DNA of 64,000 nt from Pantoea sp. RIT-PI-b (GTDB taxonomy: Bacteria; Pseudomonadota; Gammaproteobacteria; Enterobacterales; Enterobacteriaceae), in assembly GCF_001187905.1 (NCBI RefSeq), contig NZ_LGIS01000014.1, positions 514,897 to 578,896 on the forward strand. The letters run 5' to 3'. The notes beneath the pieces are model-generated. The model saw nothing but the letters and a program-made list of their open reading frames with translations. It had not been told where the DNA came from and searched no databases. The position numbers were made by a program, and so were the translations under genes. Below are positions 27,764 through 40,800 of this stretch, in pieces; within the stretch, counting starts at the first letter, position 1, and each line of letters opens with the position of its first letter.

Positions 27764-28318
27764 ATGGATGGTTTTTGCACGGTGTTGCACACAGAAAATG
27801 GCAAGATCTTCGGCTTACAAATTGAAGGGCAGATTGAGAGTACTGAACGCTTCATTGAGCTGCTTCAGTTCATAGAAGGTAAGGCCAAGTACATAGAGCA
27901 GCATGATTTAGTGTTGGTAGTGCCTATAGGTTTTGGTATCGCTTCAGTACTAAGCCATGAAACGTACGTTAGCAAGTTACTCGATTCCTATCCATGCATA
28001 CGCCTGATGATCTACGAGGATTTCCCAAACTTGATTGATGGATGTAAGAACCGGTTACTAAATCATTTATCAACACAGTACAGGCTATGGCTCGGTAATC
28101 TTGGTAGTGGTGCAAGAACCAATTTAGTAGCAGTGATGGAAGGGTGTTTCGACGGTTTAGTACTAGACGAGCGATTTACTCAAGGGAATAGGGACAAAGC
28201 AATCTTTCCGGCAGTAATTAACGAGGTGAGTAAATACACAAATACCTTGATTGTGCCCGGTATCAACACTGGCAGGTACAGATCTTTACGTCTGTGGCAC
28301 ATAGAACAATTAATGTAG
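27764..28318 (+). CDS. Degenerate EAL-domain protein, YdiV/RflP-like
   Basis: A 184-residue protein resembling E. coli YdiV: IYEDFPNLIDG, then LWLGNLGSGARTNLVAVMEGCFDGLVLDERF and a later IVPGINTGRYRSLRL line up with YdiV LINENYPHLNEG, LGNLGAGNSTMKAVFDGLF and IIAGGIDTAE. The catalytic DDFGxG of active c-di-GMP phosphodiesterases is replaced by GNLGSG (about residues 109-115), so enzymatic activity is unlikely. YdiV inhibits flagellar regulator FlhDC, so a motility or regulatory role in the lysogen is plausible. GTAC-rich, so part of the core phage. Followed by a lipoprotein gene. Confidence 0.75.
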   Translation: MDGFCTVLHTENGKIFGLQIEGQIESTERFIELLQFIEGKAKYIEQHDLVLVVPIGFGIASVLSHETYVSKLLDSYPCIRLMIYEDFPNLIDGCKNRLLNHLSTQYRLWLGNLGSGARTNLVAVMEGCFDGLVLDERFTQGNRDKAIFPAVINEVSKYTNTLIVPGINTGRYRSLRLWHIEQLM

Positions 28319-28330
28319 GAACAATAAAAA

Positions 28331-28690
28331 ATGAAAGAACTATTCATCGCAGCAGTCTTTGCTTTGCTTACTGGATGTACCTCACAACATACATGGATGG
28401 ACAAAGCCTATGTTGGCTATGTAGACAATCAGGCCTTAGTTATGTTTGAGGCAGGCACGCGTAACGGTGCTAAATATTACCGTCCACAGTTCCAGAGTCA
28501 GTGCCATTACAACAAGGCGTACTTCGATGAACAATTAAGTACGGGATGTGTAATTAACGAAGCTCGCATTGCTGATCTTCATTTGTATAGTGAACATGTA
28601 GAGCGTGTTGGGAAAAGTGGCAGTATTCAGATAAACCATGAGTTCTTAGAAGGGGTGAATAGTACCATTCATATTACAGATGGTATCTAA
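28331..28690 (+). CDS. Small lipoprotein, 119 residues
   Basis: Signal peptide MKELFIAAVFALLTGC with lipobox LTGC, Cys at residue 16. The mature domain has two more Cys (about residues 57 and 72) and a YRPQFQSQCHYNKAYFDEQL segment. It is 12 bp after the EAL-like gene and co-transcribed with it. Possible superinfection-exclusion lipoprotein, inferred only from type and place. No family recognised. Confidence 0.68.
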   Translation: MKELFIAAVFALLTGCTSQHTWMDKAYVGYVDNQALVMFEAGTRNGAKYYRPQFQSQCHYNKAYFDEQLSTGCVINEARIADLHLYSEHVERVGKSGSIQINHEFLEGVNSTIHITDGI

Positions 28691-28706
28691 GATAAGTGAT
28701 GGTGCG

Positions 28707-29297
28707 TCACTCACCATCATCTAATTCATTTAGATATTGTGCTAAAACGTCACCATGGCAAGCGTAGGGCTTACAATGACACCCTAAAGTGTGTCCTCTT
28801 AGTGCTTTCAGCTTTTCTTTAAACTCTGAGCCACCTTTGAGATAGTCACGATCAAAATCGTACTTAAATTTTCTTATGACTTCATCACGATCACCATCTG
28901 CACCTATTGCGTAAGGGTTTCCCCAAAGCGTTCCTCTGCCACAATAAGTATCGAAGTGTTCACCTCTATCTTTGTTAGAAACAAAAGTGATGTTGTCCTT
29001 GATGTAACGTACTGGTATCTTCTCGGATAAAACTTCGTTAGGCGTGAAAAATTCAGGTTTATTAGCTGAGTCGAAAATAACAGCATGGGTTAAACCGATT
29101 GAAAAGGGGTCTGCTAAAACTTCAGGTTCAAGCTTATTCAACACATCTGATTTGAAATATTGAATTAATAAACCATGATGATCTTCAAAGTAGAATATTT
29201 GATAGTCATTAGACTTTGAAAAAATACGGGAAAGCTTACGCTCAAACTTCCCCTTTGATGCAAAGTCAGGATGATACATTATCAATACATTCATCAT
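28707..29297 (-). CDS. DUF4326-containing protein
   Basis: A 196-residue protein. The C-terminal half has the DUF4326 hallmarks: CGRGTLWGNPYAIG at about residues 117-130 and the cysteine/histidine motif GHTLGCHCKPYACHGDVLA at about 167-185. The N-terminal 100 residues are an unrecognised alpha/beta domain. It is the third gene of a minus-strand operon and its start overlaps the DUF488 stop (ATGA), so it is translationally coupled. The biochemical role of DUF4326 is not established; Cys-His clustering suggests metal binding or nucleotide chemistry. Confidence 0.8.
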   Translation of the reverse strand: MMNVLIMYHPDFASKGKFERKLSRIFSKSNDYQIFYFEDHHGLLIQYFKSDVLNKLEPEVLADPFSIGLTHAVIFDSANKPEFFTPNEVLSEKIPVRYIKDNITFVSNKDRGEHFDTYCGRGTLWGNPYAIGADGDRDEVIRKFKYDFDRDYLKGGSEFKEKLKALRGHTLGCHCKPYACHGDVLAQYLNELDDGE

Positions 29298-29737
29298 ATC
29301 AAGTGCTTAACCTCAAAATCAGTATCCCAATGGCTATTCAAATACTCTATCACAAGACGGCGGTGACAGTGATGGGGTTTGTGCTCACTACAGAGTAAAC
29401 AGCTATCTTCAATCACGGATTTATCAATTCGCTCAATGTTTCTTTTTGCCATTAAGTTCAAGAAGTTACCCTCATAAACTTCCCATGAGACATTGCCCTT
29501 TTTGTAAGGATCTAACATCTCTTTAGTTGGGGCAAGATCAGGTAGATGAACATAATCAACATTACAAAGTTCCTTTAAGAAGTACTTCAGATCATTCTTC
29601 TTAGCGAAGCCAGCAAGCTGAGAGACATTATTAAGACGCACATCAACTAAAGTTTTCAGGTCAGGCTGAGATTTTATTAGGTTGAAAAACTTTTCAGCAG
29701 GTTTTTCAGTAAAGCCAATTGAATATATTTTCATCAC
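29294..29737 (-). CDS. DUF488 family protein
   Basis: A 147-residue protein with the DUF488 start IYSIGFTEKPAEKF, the VDVRLNN motif (about residues 31-37) and the C-terminal CLLCSEHKPHHCHRRLVIEYL, all typical of the family. The last motif places Cys and His residues as in the DUF4326 partner. It overlaps both neighbours by four bases (ATGA on each side). The family is found beside nucleic-acid-processing and defence genes; its activity is unknown. Confidence 0.85.
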   Translation of the reverse strand: MMKIYSIGFTEKPAEKFFNLIKSQPDLKTLVDVRLNNVSQLAGFAKKNDLKYFLKELCNVDYVHLPDLAPTKEMLDPYKKGNVSWEVYEGNFLNLMAKRNIERIDKSVIEDSCLLCSEHKPHHCHRRLVIEYLNSHWDTDFEVKHLI

Positions 29738-30408
29738 ATTACCTCAGCTAAAATTTTGTAATGGTAACTACCTGACTCACTTGTATGAATATCCAGAGCT
29801 AAACTCACAGTTACAAATCTACCATTCTCAGGATAAACCCCAGTGGGTTGTGTTTCAAAATACTGAATCCATGCGATGTCAGTGACTCTAAGATTATAAG
29901 TAACATTATTAAAAGTGAATTCACCTCTTACTTTAATCGGGTCATCTTGCCATCTTGAAGTGTGAAATATTACCTTGTCCACATATAAAAAATATATACT
30001 TTCTCGATAATTTGCTGCTTCTTGAGAAGTAACTTGATCAAATTTACCGCCTTTAGATTGATGATTATTAGACCATAGTGACAATGGGCTATCACATAAT
30101 TTTAAAACATCTTTATAATTAAAAGGATATTCTCCCTTCTTAGTCCAATACTTTGTGGAATCGATAAGATGATTTTCAGTCTGGAATTTTTGGGGCGTGT
30201 GTTTTACAAATTCAGCTTCGATAATATCAATTGTATTTGCGTAAGTATGATCTCGATAAACACAATCTTGATCACAAATTGAACCAAACTCGTTTAATGG
30301 TCTTATCCACTCACCAATCGTACCGTCACTTGAGAAAACCTTTCCAGCTATACAATATCCACCGGGTTTCTTAGATTTGCTGAGACAAACAAAAGTTTTT
30401 TTTCCCAT
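29734..30408 (-). CDS. Dual OB-fold-like protein, first gene of DUF488/DUF4326 operon
   Basis: A 224-residue protein with an AAGGAG site nine bases before its ATG. It begins KTFVCLSKSKKPGGYCIAGKV, then GEWIRPLN, and ends with a beta-rich region containing VTDIAWIQYFE. This resembles proteins annotated as dual OB-containing, which are often encoded next to DUF488. Two OB folds would bind nucleic acid or nucleotide. It leads a three-gene operon in which every junction is a 4-base overlap. Family call from memory, moderate certainty. Confidence 0.65.
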   Translation of the reverse strand: MGKKTFVCLSKSKKPGGYCIAGKVFSSDGTIGEWIRPLNEFGSICDQDCVYRDHTYANTIDIIEAEFVKHTPQKFQTENHLIDSTKYWTKKGEYPFNYKDVLKLCDSPLSLWSNNHQSKGGKFDQVTSQEAANYRESIYFLYVDKVIFHTSRWQDDPIKVRGEFTFNNVTYNLRVTDIAWIQYFETQPTGVYPENGRFVTVSLALDIHTSESGSYHYKILAEVM

Positions 30409-30561
30409 GCTCGAACACTCCTTTTAGGCGGTAAAAAAGACATTACCATCGGATTCTTCCTAAATCAACTCAGGTTCTCTACCCTTACCTTTCCACCGAG
30501 CAGTTTCGCCCCCCTTGTTGAAATAAATGTGTCGGGTTTTAAATTATCCCCGACCCGAATT

Positions 30562-31155
30562 TTAGAAAATAATATATCCAATTTTATCGCAACCGCAGTT
30601 GGGGCTTGGCGGATAGCAATTGCATAAATTGATAGTCTTACAAATAGTAGGATATTCAGTGTAGTATTTTTTTAGAATTCCTTTAACGTCTCTTACCGAG
30701 GAACTGTCTGTATCCAAAAAAAATCCAATACACCAAAAAGATCGCATTTTTGATTCTGACTTATTAATAAAAGACTTTTTAATTGAACTAAGTTTTGCAG
30801 CATCACTTTCCATCTTATAATAAAGCTTCAGAGCAGTGTCATAACATTTAAGTTCAACGTAAATGAAGTGGTCATCTCTAGATGTTCTTTTCCTTATTAA
30901 TAAGTCAACAAAAATATTATACTTACCCAGAAGGTATCGCTGATCAGAAACTGCTCGCACTTCTCTTTTGGCTTCACAATTACATAGGTATTCAAAATGA
31001 TATTCAAGTTCCAATTGAAGCCACTTTTCCCAGTCCTTAGTTTTCCTTGATAGTACTAGATTTAACTTGTTTCTAGTGTTTTTTAATTCAAGAAAACTTT
31101 TTATTGATCGATTTAATAAATTAAAATCAGTTCTAAAGTCCATTTTGCTAACCAT
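30562..31155 (-). CDS. Putative PD-(D/E)XK nuclease-like protein
   Basis: About 197 residues from the ATG at 31155 (or 193 from 31143); a longer reading from 31242 would run into the terminase gene and is not used. GKYNIFVDLLI followed by FIYVELKCYDTALKLYY has the Asp, then Glu-x-Lys strand pattern of restriction-endonuclease-fold nucleases. A cysteine-rich C-terminus (CNCYPPSPNCGC) may bind zinc. It is divergent from terS with only 21 bp between. Neither start has a convincing ribosome site. Low GTAC content suggests acquired cargo. Confidence 0.55.
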   Translation of the reverse strand: MVSKMDFRTDFNLLNRSIKSFLELKNTRNKLNLVLSRKTKDWEKWLQLELEYHFEYLCNCEAKREVRAVSDQRYLLGKYNIFVDLLIRKRTSRDDHFIYVELKCYDTALKLYYKMESDAAKLSSIKKSFINKSESKMRSFWCIGFFLDTDSSSVRDVKGILKKYYTEYPTICKTINLCNCYPPSPNCGCDKIGYIIF

Positions 31156-31176
31156 AAATACTAAAAAAGGGATTTT

Positions 31177-31695
31177 ATGAAAACGATAAGCATTAATCAA
31201 CTCGCTAAGCAATATGGCTACGATGAATCCACTATAAGGCAAATTTGGATTCCAAAAGGTCTAGATATGACTCGTTCGGAGCAAGAAATTAGGGCTTGGA
31301 TTGTACAGAACATACTACAACCACTTAGAGAAACAGACCTACGCGAACAAATGGATCGTGAGAAGCTACGTAAGCTACAAGCAGAAGCAAGTCAGGTAGA
31401 GTTAGAACTCAACAAACAGCTTGGGCTGGTGGTTGATACATCTTACTTAGAATCCAGCCTTAGCGAGTACTTCAGTCAGATGAAGAATTATCTACGCACA
31501 ATCCCACAGAAGCATTACTTAGAACTATTTGAATCAGAGGATGCACTGCAACTTAAAACTAAATTATCAGGATTTATTGATGCAGTACTGAATGAAATAG
31601 GCACTCATGAATACGAGATGCCAGAGGATGAAAATGAACAAGGACAAGTTAACGAATATACTGAACAGGGCACTTCAGAAGATACTTCCACCTAA
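31177..31695 (+). CDS. Terminase small subunit (gpNu1-like)
   Basis: A 172-residue protein with an N-terminal winged-helix start (KTISINQLAKQYGYDESTIRQIW) like lambda gpNu1, which binds the cos region. A long charged coiled region (LREQMDREKLRKLQAEASQVELELNK) follows. It overlaps the large subunit gene by 62 bp. The cos site itself is not identifiable by eye; in lambda it lies just upstream, where here the divergent nuclease-like gene sits. Confidence 0.82.
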   Translation: MKTISINQLAKQYGYDESTIRQIWIPKGLDMTRSEQEIRAWIVQNILQPLRETDLREQMDREKLRKLQAEASQVELELNKQLGLVVDTSYLESSLSEYFSQMKNYLRTIPQKHYLELFESEDALQLKTKLSGFIDAVLNEIGTHEYEMPEDENEQGQVNEYTEQGTSEDTST

Positions 31696-33520
31696 AAAGT
31701 TAAAACCTTCAGATTGGTGTGAAAGGAATCTAACATTTCCAGATGGCCCGATGGGTGGACAAAGACTTACTTTATTTGAATTTCAAAAAGAACCACTAGA
31801 CATAATTACAAACCCTCGCATCAGAAAAGTGGTCATGCAATCTTCAGCACAATTATTGAAAACCACTATTATGCTGAATAGTTGCATGTACTTCATGGTA
31901 AATGAAAATTCTAATATGGCTTTCGCTTCTAGTACTGGGAAAGAAGTAAAGCTCATGAAGACGGGTAAGTTTGATAATGTAGTAGCCCGTTCTGAAGTAC
32001 TAAGCCATATTGTTACAGATAAGAACAATAAGAACTTTGCAAATAACGCAGACCAGACACAGATGATTGATGGATCATTCTTATATTGGTTGAACTTGAA
32101 CGCTGCTAGTACCTTACGTGGTAAAACAATCAAACGTCTATTCCTTGATGAAGTGAGTAATGTTGAGGCAGATGGCGAGGAAGGTAACCCCTTAAGACTA
32201 GCTGAACAACGTGCAAGTACTTTCACTGATGGCCTTGTCATGGTGGCAAGTACCCCAAAACTAAAAGATGATCTGATCTGCAATGAGTACTTGCTCAGTG
32301 ATCAACGCCGCTTCTTTGTACCATGCCCGAACTGTGAACATGAACATACCTTGGAATGGGAAAATGTGCGGTTCAACTGGCGTCAGATCAATGGCGGTCG
32401 TCGTGCTATGCCAGATGAAGATACAGCAACATTACATTGCCCAAAATGTGATGGTGAAATCTCAGAGGCACAACGAATACGCATGGTTAAACAAGGCCGT
32501 TGGATTGCAACTAATCCAGAAGTAAAAGAGATTGCAGGGTTCCAGATCTCAAGACTTTATTCCCCCATTACTACTATTCGTAAGCTCGTTTCAGAGTACG
32601 CACAAGCACACTTTGAGTTCGATCTCATGAGTTTCTACAACAATGCCCTTGGCTTGCCTTGGGACGATGAGATGAACTCTGATATCGACCTGGTAGTACT
32701 AGAGAACTTACGTAACAGTACTTTCGATATAAAGAACATCCCCGATGAAGTACTAGCTGTAACGCACGGTATCGATCAACAGTTAGACCGCCTTGAAGTA
32801 ACCACTATCGGCTTCTCTGAGAAGAAGGTATTCGTACTGGATCATCGTAGTTTCTACTCACCAGACTGTACTAAACCAGGTGCTAAGGCATATGCAGAAC
32901 TTGATACGTTCATCACGGCACAATTGCGTACCGTGTCAGGCCGTGCAGTTAAAGTACTTGGTTCCTTCATAGACAGTAGTAACGGTAATGCCACATCAAC
33001 AATCTACCGATACGCAGCAAACCGCCGTAACGTGTATGCGATTAAAGGTAGTTCCTCTGCCAGTGGTGACTTGTTCAAGGCAAGCCGTGTAGGTGGGCAT
33101 GATTTACTAATGCTCAACGTAAACGAAGGGAAGAACACCATACGTAGATTACTAAATGGGGCAGTTAGTGAAGAATGGGAAGAAATGCCTACTCAATTGC
33201 ACTTCACCAATGGGCTACCAGATGACTACTTTGAACAATTGACCAGTGAAGAACTAAAAAGGAAGGGTGATAACCTCTATTGGGTTATCAAAAAGGGATA
33301 TAAACGCAACGAGTCCCTAGACTGTTTAAATTATAGCCTAATAGCTAAAGAGTACTATCTCAGTAAATTAGGTGCACAACCCTACGCAAAATTACGCATA
33401 TTCGTATCACGTCAGAAACAAAAATTAGTACAGGATGATAAATACCCTGAAGAACAACCAATTGTATCTAAACCAAAAGCAACACAACCTACGAGGAAGC
33501 GTAATAATTGGTTTAACTAA
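31634..33520 (+). CDS. Terminase large subunit (lambda gpA family)
   Basis: A packaging motor of about 628 residues. PSDWCERNLTFPDGPMGGQ near the start and QKEPLDIITNPRIRKVVMQSSAQLLKT with the modified Walker A are typical of gpA. RLFLDEVSNVEADGEEGNP is the Walker B region. A zinc-like CPNCEHEHTLEWENVRF segment and the C-terminal nuclease domain (acids in HGIDQQLDRLEV and FIDSSNG) follow. The ATG at 31634 has AGAGGA upstream; an earlier in-frame ATG at 31607 lacks one. This family makes cohesive ends. Nine AGTACT words occur in this gene. Confidence 0.92.
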   Translation: MNKDKLTNILNRALQKILPPKKLKPSDWCERNLTFPDGPMGGQRLTLFEFQKEPLDIITNPRIRKVVMQSSAQLLKTTIMLNSCMYFMVNENSNMAFASSTGKEVKLMKTGKFDNVVARSEVLSHIVTDKNNKNFANNADQTQMIDGSFLYWLNLNAASTLRGKTIKRLFLDEVSNVEADGEEGNPLRLAEQRASTFTDGLVMVASTPKLKDDLICNEYLLSDQRRFFVPCPNCEHEHTLEWENVRFNWRQINGGRRAMPDEDTATLHCPKCDGEISEAQRIRMVKQGRWIATNPEVKEIAGFQISRLYSPITTIRKLVSEYAQAHFEFDLMSFYNNALGLPWDDEMNSDIDLVVLENLRNSTFDIKNIPDEVLAVTHGIDQQLDRLEVTTIGFSEKKVFVLDHRSFYSPDCTKPGAKAYAELDTFITAQLRTVSGRAVKVLGSFIDSSNGNATSTIYRYAANRRNVYAIKGSSSASGDLFKASRVGGHDLLMLNVNEGKNTIRRLLNGAVSEEWEEMPTQLHFTNGLPDDYFEQLTSEELKRKGDNLYWVIKKGYKRNESLDCLNYSLIAKEYYLSKLGAQPYAKLRIFVSRQKQKLVQDDKYPEEQPIVSKPKATQPTRKRNNWFN

Positions 33521-33528
33521 GGAATTCA

Positions 33529-37145
<3,617 letters not shown>

Positions 37146-37147
37146 TC

Positions 37148-37432
37148 ATGAGGGCGTTTACTACTACACAATTAAACGCCTTGATTGAAACGTTTGGTGA
37201 GCCATTGGAATTAACAAATGGTTCAACTCTTACCGTTATATTCGAATCTCAGACTGTCGCAATCGATACGCCTGAAGGATTCGTAGAAACAGAAGAAACC
37301 TATCTAACAACAAAAAAAGGCTTGATGGATTATCAAAGTACTTTCATGTACGGCGATGTTCTACAAGTTGTCTATAACATTGTCGATGACCTATCAGGCG
37401 TTATCAATGTCTACTTTCGGGAATCACAGTAA
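37148..37432 (+). CDS. Putative head-tail connector or completion protein
   Basis: A 94-residue protein directly after the capsid gene, in the place of lambda gpFII. It is beta-rich (GSTLTVIFESQTVAIDTPEGFV) with a short N-terminal helix, as head-tail adaptors are. The ATGs and stops are nearly contiguous: start three bases after capsid, stop overlapping the next ATG by one base. Function assigned from position and size, not from a firm motif. Confidence 0.6.
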   Translation: MRAFTTTQLNALIETFGEPLELTNGSTLTVIFESQTVAIDTPEGFVETEETYLTTKKGLMDYQSTFMYGDVLQVVYNIVDDLSGVINVYFRESQ

Positions 37433-37830
37433 TGAATCTTATCACAATCAAGAATCATATCAGTGATTCCCTTTTTTCGTTGGGTTTTCAGGTAAGAAAA
37501 GCGACAACTATCAATCAAGATGCGGCAGAGTACATTTTAATACTAACCAATCTTTTAGAACAGAATGAGAACATACCAATGGGAGTACAGAACTATAGTA
37601 CTCTCACGATGAATGTTATTTGTACTTCAAAGGATGAATCCAAAGTACAGGGAGTAATGACGGCAGTTTACGATCATGTTCGTACATCTGATTTCCTAAA
37701 GTCATTCGTTACTGAAAAGCAGATCAATGTAAGTACTATCACAGTTAGTTCTATCGCAGAGGATACCGACACTACTAGCGGCATAAATACCCTGATGCTA
37801 ACAATTCAAATGAATTATATATCGAGGTAA
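37432..37830 (+). CDS. Putative tail terminator (gpU-like)
   Basis: A 132-residue protein with an N-terminal helix (LITIKNHISDSLFSLGFQVRK) and alternating strands, ending in LMLTIQMNYISR. The size and layout fit tail terminator proteins (gpU/DUF3168 type) that cap the tail tube. It begins at the last base of the preceding stop and precedes the two tube-domain genes. Confidence 0.58.
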   Translation: MNLITIKNHISDSLFSLGFQVRKATTINQDAAEYILILTNLLEQNENIPMGVQNYSTLTMNVICTSKDESKVQGVMTAVYDHVRTSDFLKSFVTEKQINVSTITVSSIAEDTDTTSGINTLMLTIQMNYISR

Positions 37831-37834
37831 TTAA

Positions 37835-40800
37835 ATGTCGTCAATTTTCCACGGTGGAAATACCTACATATTCTATAATACCGATGCAAACAATAACATT
37901 CCAACTAGTGTTACTTATAAGAGCATCGATGAACTTGGTGCATTCCCCCAAGTAAAAATAAATTCCAGTACTACATCAATTGAAACCTACAATGATGAAT
38001 GGGTGCAAGTACTATCAGGCAACATGAGTATTGACTCAGTAAGTATTGTTGTTCATTACTTGGCTGATAACGAATCTCACCAATACTTAGATGGTGCATT
38101 TACAAATCAAACTAATTTCCAAATCAAAGTAAGCCTATATGAATCACAGGACTCGCTTGATCAACACTATGTGATTCTTAATGGTTATATCAGTGGTTTC
38201 TCTGATTCAGGTGATCAGAATGAAGTCTATAGCCGCACCTATACCTTTACTGCTGAAGACGTAGTATCACGTGGTACAGCACAAGATCCAGCAAACTTAC
38301 GTATTGGTGACTTTGGTGTTGGTGCCAATGGTGAAACGTACCCACAATACGAATCCGCTACACCTGCTGGTAATAGCTTTATCAAAGTACCAGCACTACG
38401 GGAAGATAACCCTATTGGTGGTGATCTTGGTGGTTTTGCTTTCGTTGATAATGGTGGTGATAAGACCGCACAATTAGCTATCCCTTCTGATGGTAACTTG
38501 GGAATCTATATCAAGAATACTGATAATGATTGGCTAAGTATCCCACTGAAAAGTACTAACGATGGTCTATATTTACCCCTAACACGCACAATCAATGGGA
38601 AAGTACTTTCCAGTAACATTACCCTTAGTAAAACTGATATTGGTTTATCGGCGGTAACTAATGATGCTCAGTTAAAGATTGCCAGTAACCTATCTGATCT
38701 AGCCAATGTAGCTACGGCACGTACCAATCTCAATGTTTACTCAAAAGCAGAAGCTGACGCGACTACTTTAACATTAGTGCCTAAAAATACTACCGTAAAC
38801 GGTCACGCATTATCAGGGAATGTATCGGTAACCGCAGGTGATGTAGGGCTTGGTAACGTTTTAAATGCTGTACAGTTAGTAGCCAGCAATAACCTATCTG
38901 ACTTAGCCAATGAAGCTACGGCACGTACCAATCTCAATGTTTACTCAAAAGCAGAAGCAGTACCATCTACTTTAACGGTCAATGGAAAAGCACTAAGCAC
39001 CAACATCACACTAACAAGTTCTGATACTGGTTCATTCAGCATTGCTAACAACCTTAGTGAAGGTGTTCCTGCGACTATCCGTACTAATATAGGTGCGGCA
39101 AAATCAGGCATTAATGCGGATATCACAGGAATAACGGGTTTATCCGGCCCATTACGTTTAGGCGGAGATGCTGCAAGTGATTACGACGCTGTTACCTTAA
39201 AACAATTATTAGCTAATGCTGGCGGGGGGACAGGTGCAACGCTTAACGGTGTGATGAATAACTTTCTTGGGGCTGTGGAGTGGTTTAACGGAACTCGTGC
39301 AAAACTTCCCGCAGGCCACGCAGCAGCAGATGGACAACTTCTGAACCGTGCAGACTATCCAGATCTATGGAACGCAATTAGTACAGGTGTCTTAAACAGT
39401 GTTACAGAGGCTCTTTGGCAAAATAGTGGTGTAACAACTAACGTTGCTTCTAACCGTGGTATGTATTCAACAGGCAACGGAACAACTACCTTCCGTATGC
39501 CGGATCTAAATGGCTCCCAGAGTGGTTCAACCCCTAACCTGTACTTACGCGGTACAGGAACGGGTGTATCAGGAATACCTGCTGGAACTACTTCAGAAAG
39601 TGCTTTGCCTAACCTTACGGGTCAAATGAGCCTACACGGTGGACAGGTTGCAAGCATAATATCTGCGGTAAATGGTGTTTTTGCAGGCGGCGGCGGCGGA
39701 ACAACTTATCGCACACCAGTAAGTTTGCCTGAAAGTACGGGGGCTTCATCTTTCGGAAGGCTTGATTTTGATTCAAGCAAGAGTAACTCGGTTTATGGGC
39801 GTGACGGTGTAGGCGAAGCAAGACCTCGTTCAGCCTGGGGTATTTGGCTAATACGCGTTAATGGACTATATAGTGCCGCTAACAGTATTTTCAATGTAAT
39901 TACAGCAGACACATCACTTCCAGCAACTGGAACAGCAGTTTACGGTGGTGGCTTACGTTCTGATTATAAAGTTGGTTCAGCTAATTATGTGTCAACTACA
40001 TTAACCTCACGCTCTATTATTGGTAATGAAATAAGTGCAAGATTAGACATTATTGATAATTCTGGTAGTACTGAAAATCGCACTGCTTTTACTTTTAAAC
40101 ACGGAGCGTCAGGTAGCAGTGGTTTAGGTGGTGATATCAGGTGTATATCTGGTGAACTCGGTCTTTACAGCTCAGGGGAATCAAGCCTAAGACTTCGCCA
40201 GGATGGGACTGCTAGAATTCAAATAGCAGGTTCGACAGGGAATTATCTTGAAATGAATAACTCGGGAAATAGTCTTGGGCAGAATTTGACGTTAAATACC
40301 AATAATGGTGCTTGGTTGAGGCATATAAATGCTGATGCTGATGGGACTTCATATATCTTTAGTCAGCTGGGTGGAGTTAATAACTACTTCATTGGAACGC
40401 CAAATACAGGAGGAAATAGGAATTTGTACATAAACTCCTACGTTCTTGGAACTCAGATACAAATACAGAGTGACCGTGTTTTTGCAAACAAGTTCATGAA
40501 TGCTCCAGCATTTACACCAACTTCAGATGAACGTATCAAAACTGAGCGTGTAATAATGACTAATGCAATCGATAAGGTACTTCAATTGCAAGGATATGAA
40601 TCATATAAACTTACCTTCTCGGAAGATAATACTTTTACTACTGGAGGGTTACTTGCTCAGGATGTTCAAAAAGTAATGCCAGTTGCTGTCAAAAGCGGTG
40701 GTGGTAATGGTCTAAATGAAAATGGTGATTTAGTTGAGAATCTATTGTCTGTCGATTACAACGCTTTATCAGCATTATTTGTTGAGGCAATAAAAGAACT

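Noticed and set aside
27764..28318. Active c-di-GMP phosphodiesterase
   Set aside because: The DDFGxG catalytic acids are replaced by GNLGSG and the EAL motif is not intact.
31143..31177. cos site directly upstream of terS
   Set aside because: The gap is too short and occupied by a divergent gene start; no defensible cohesive-end sequence could be identified by eye.
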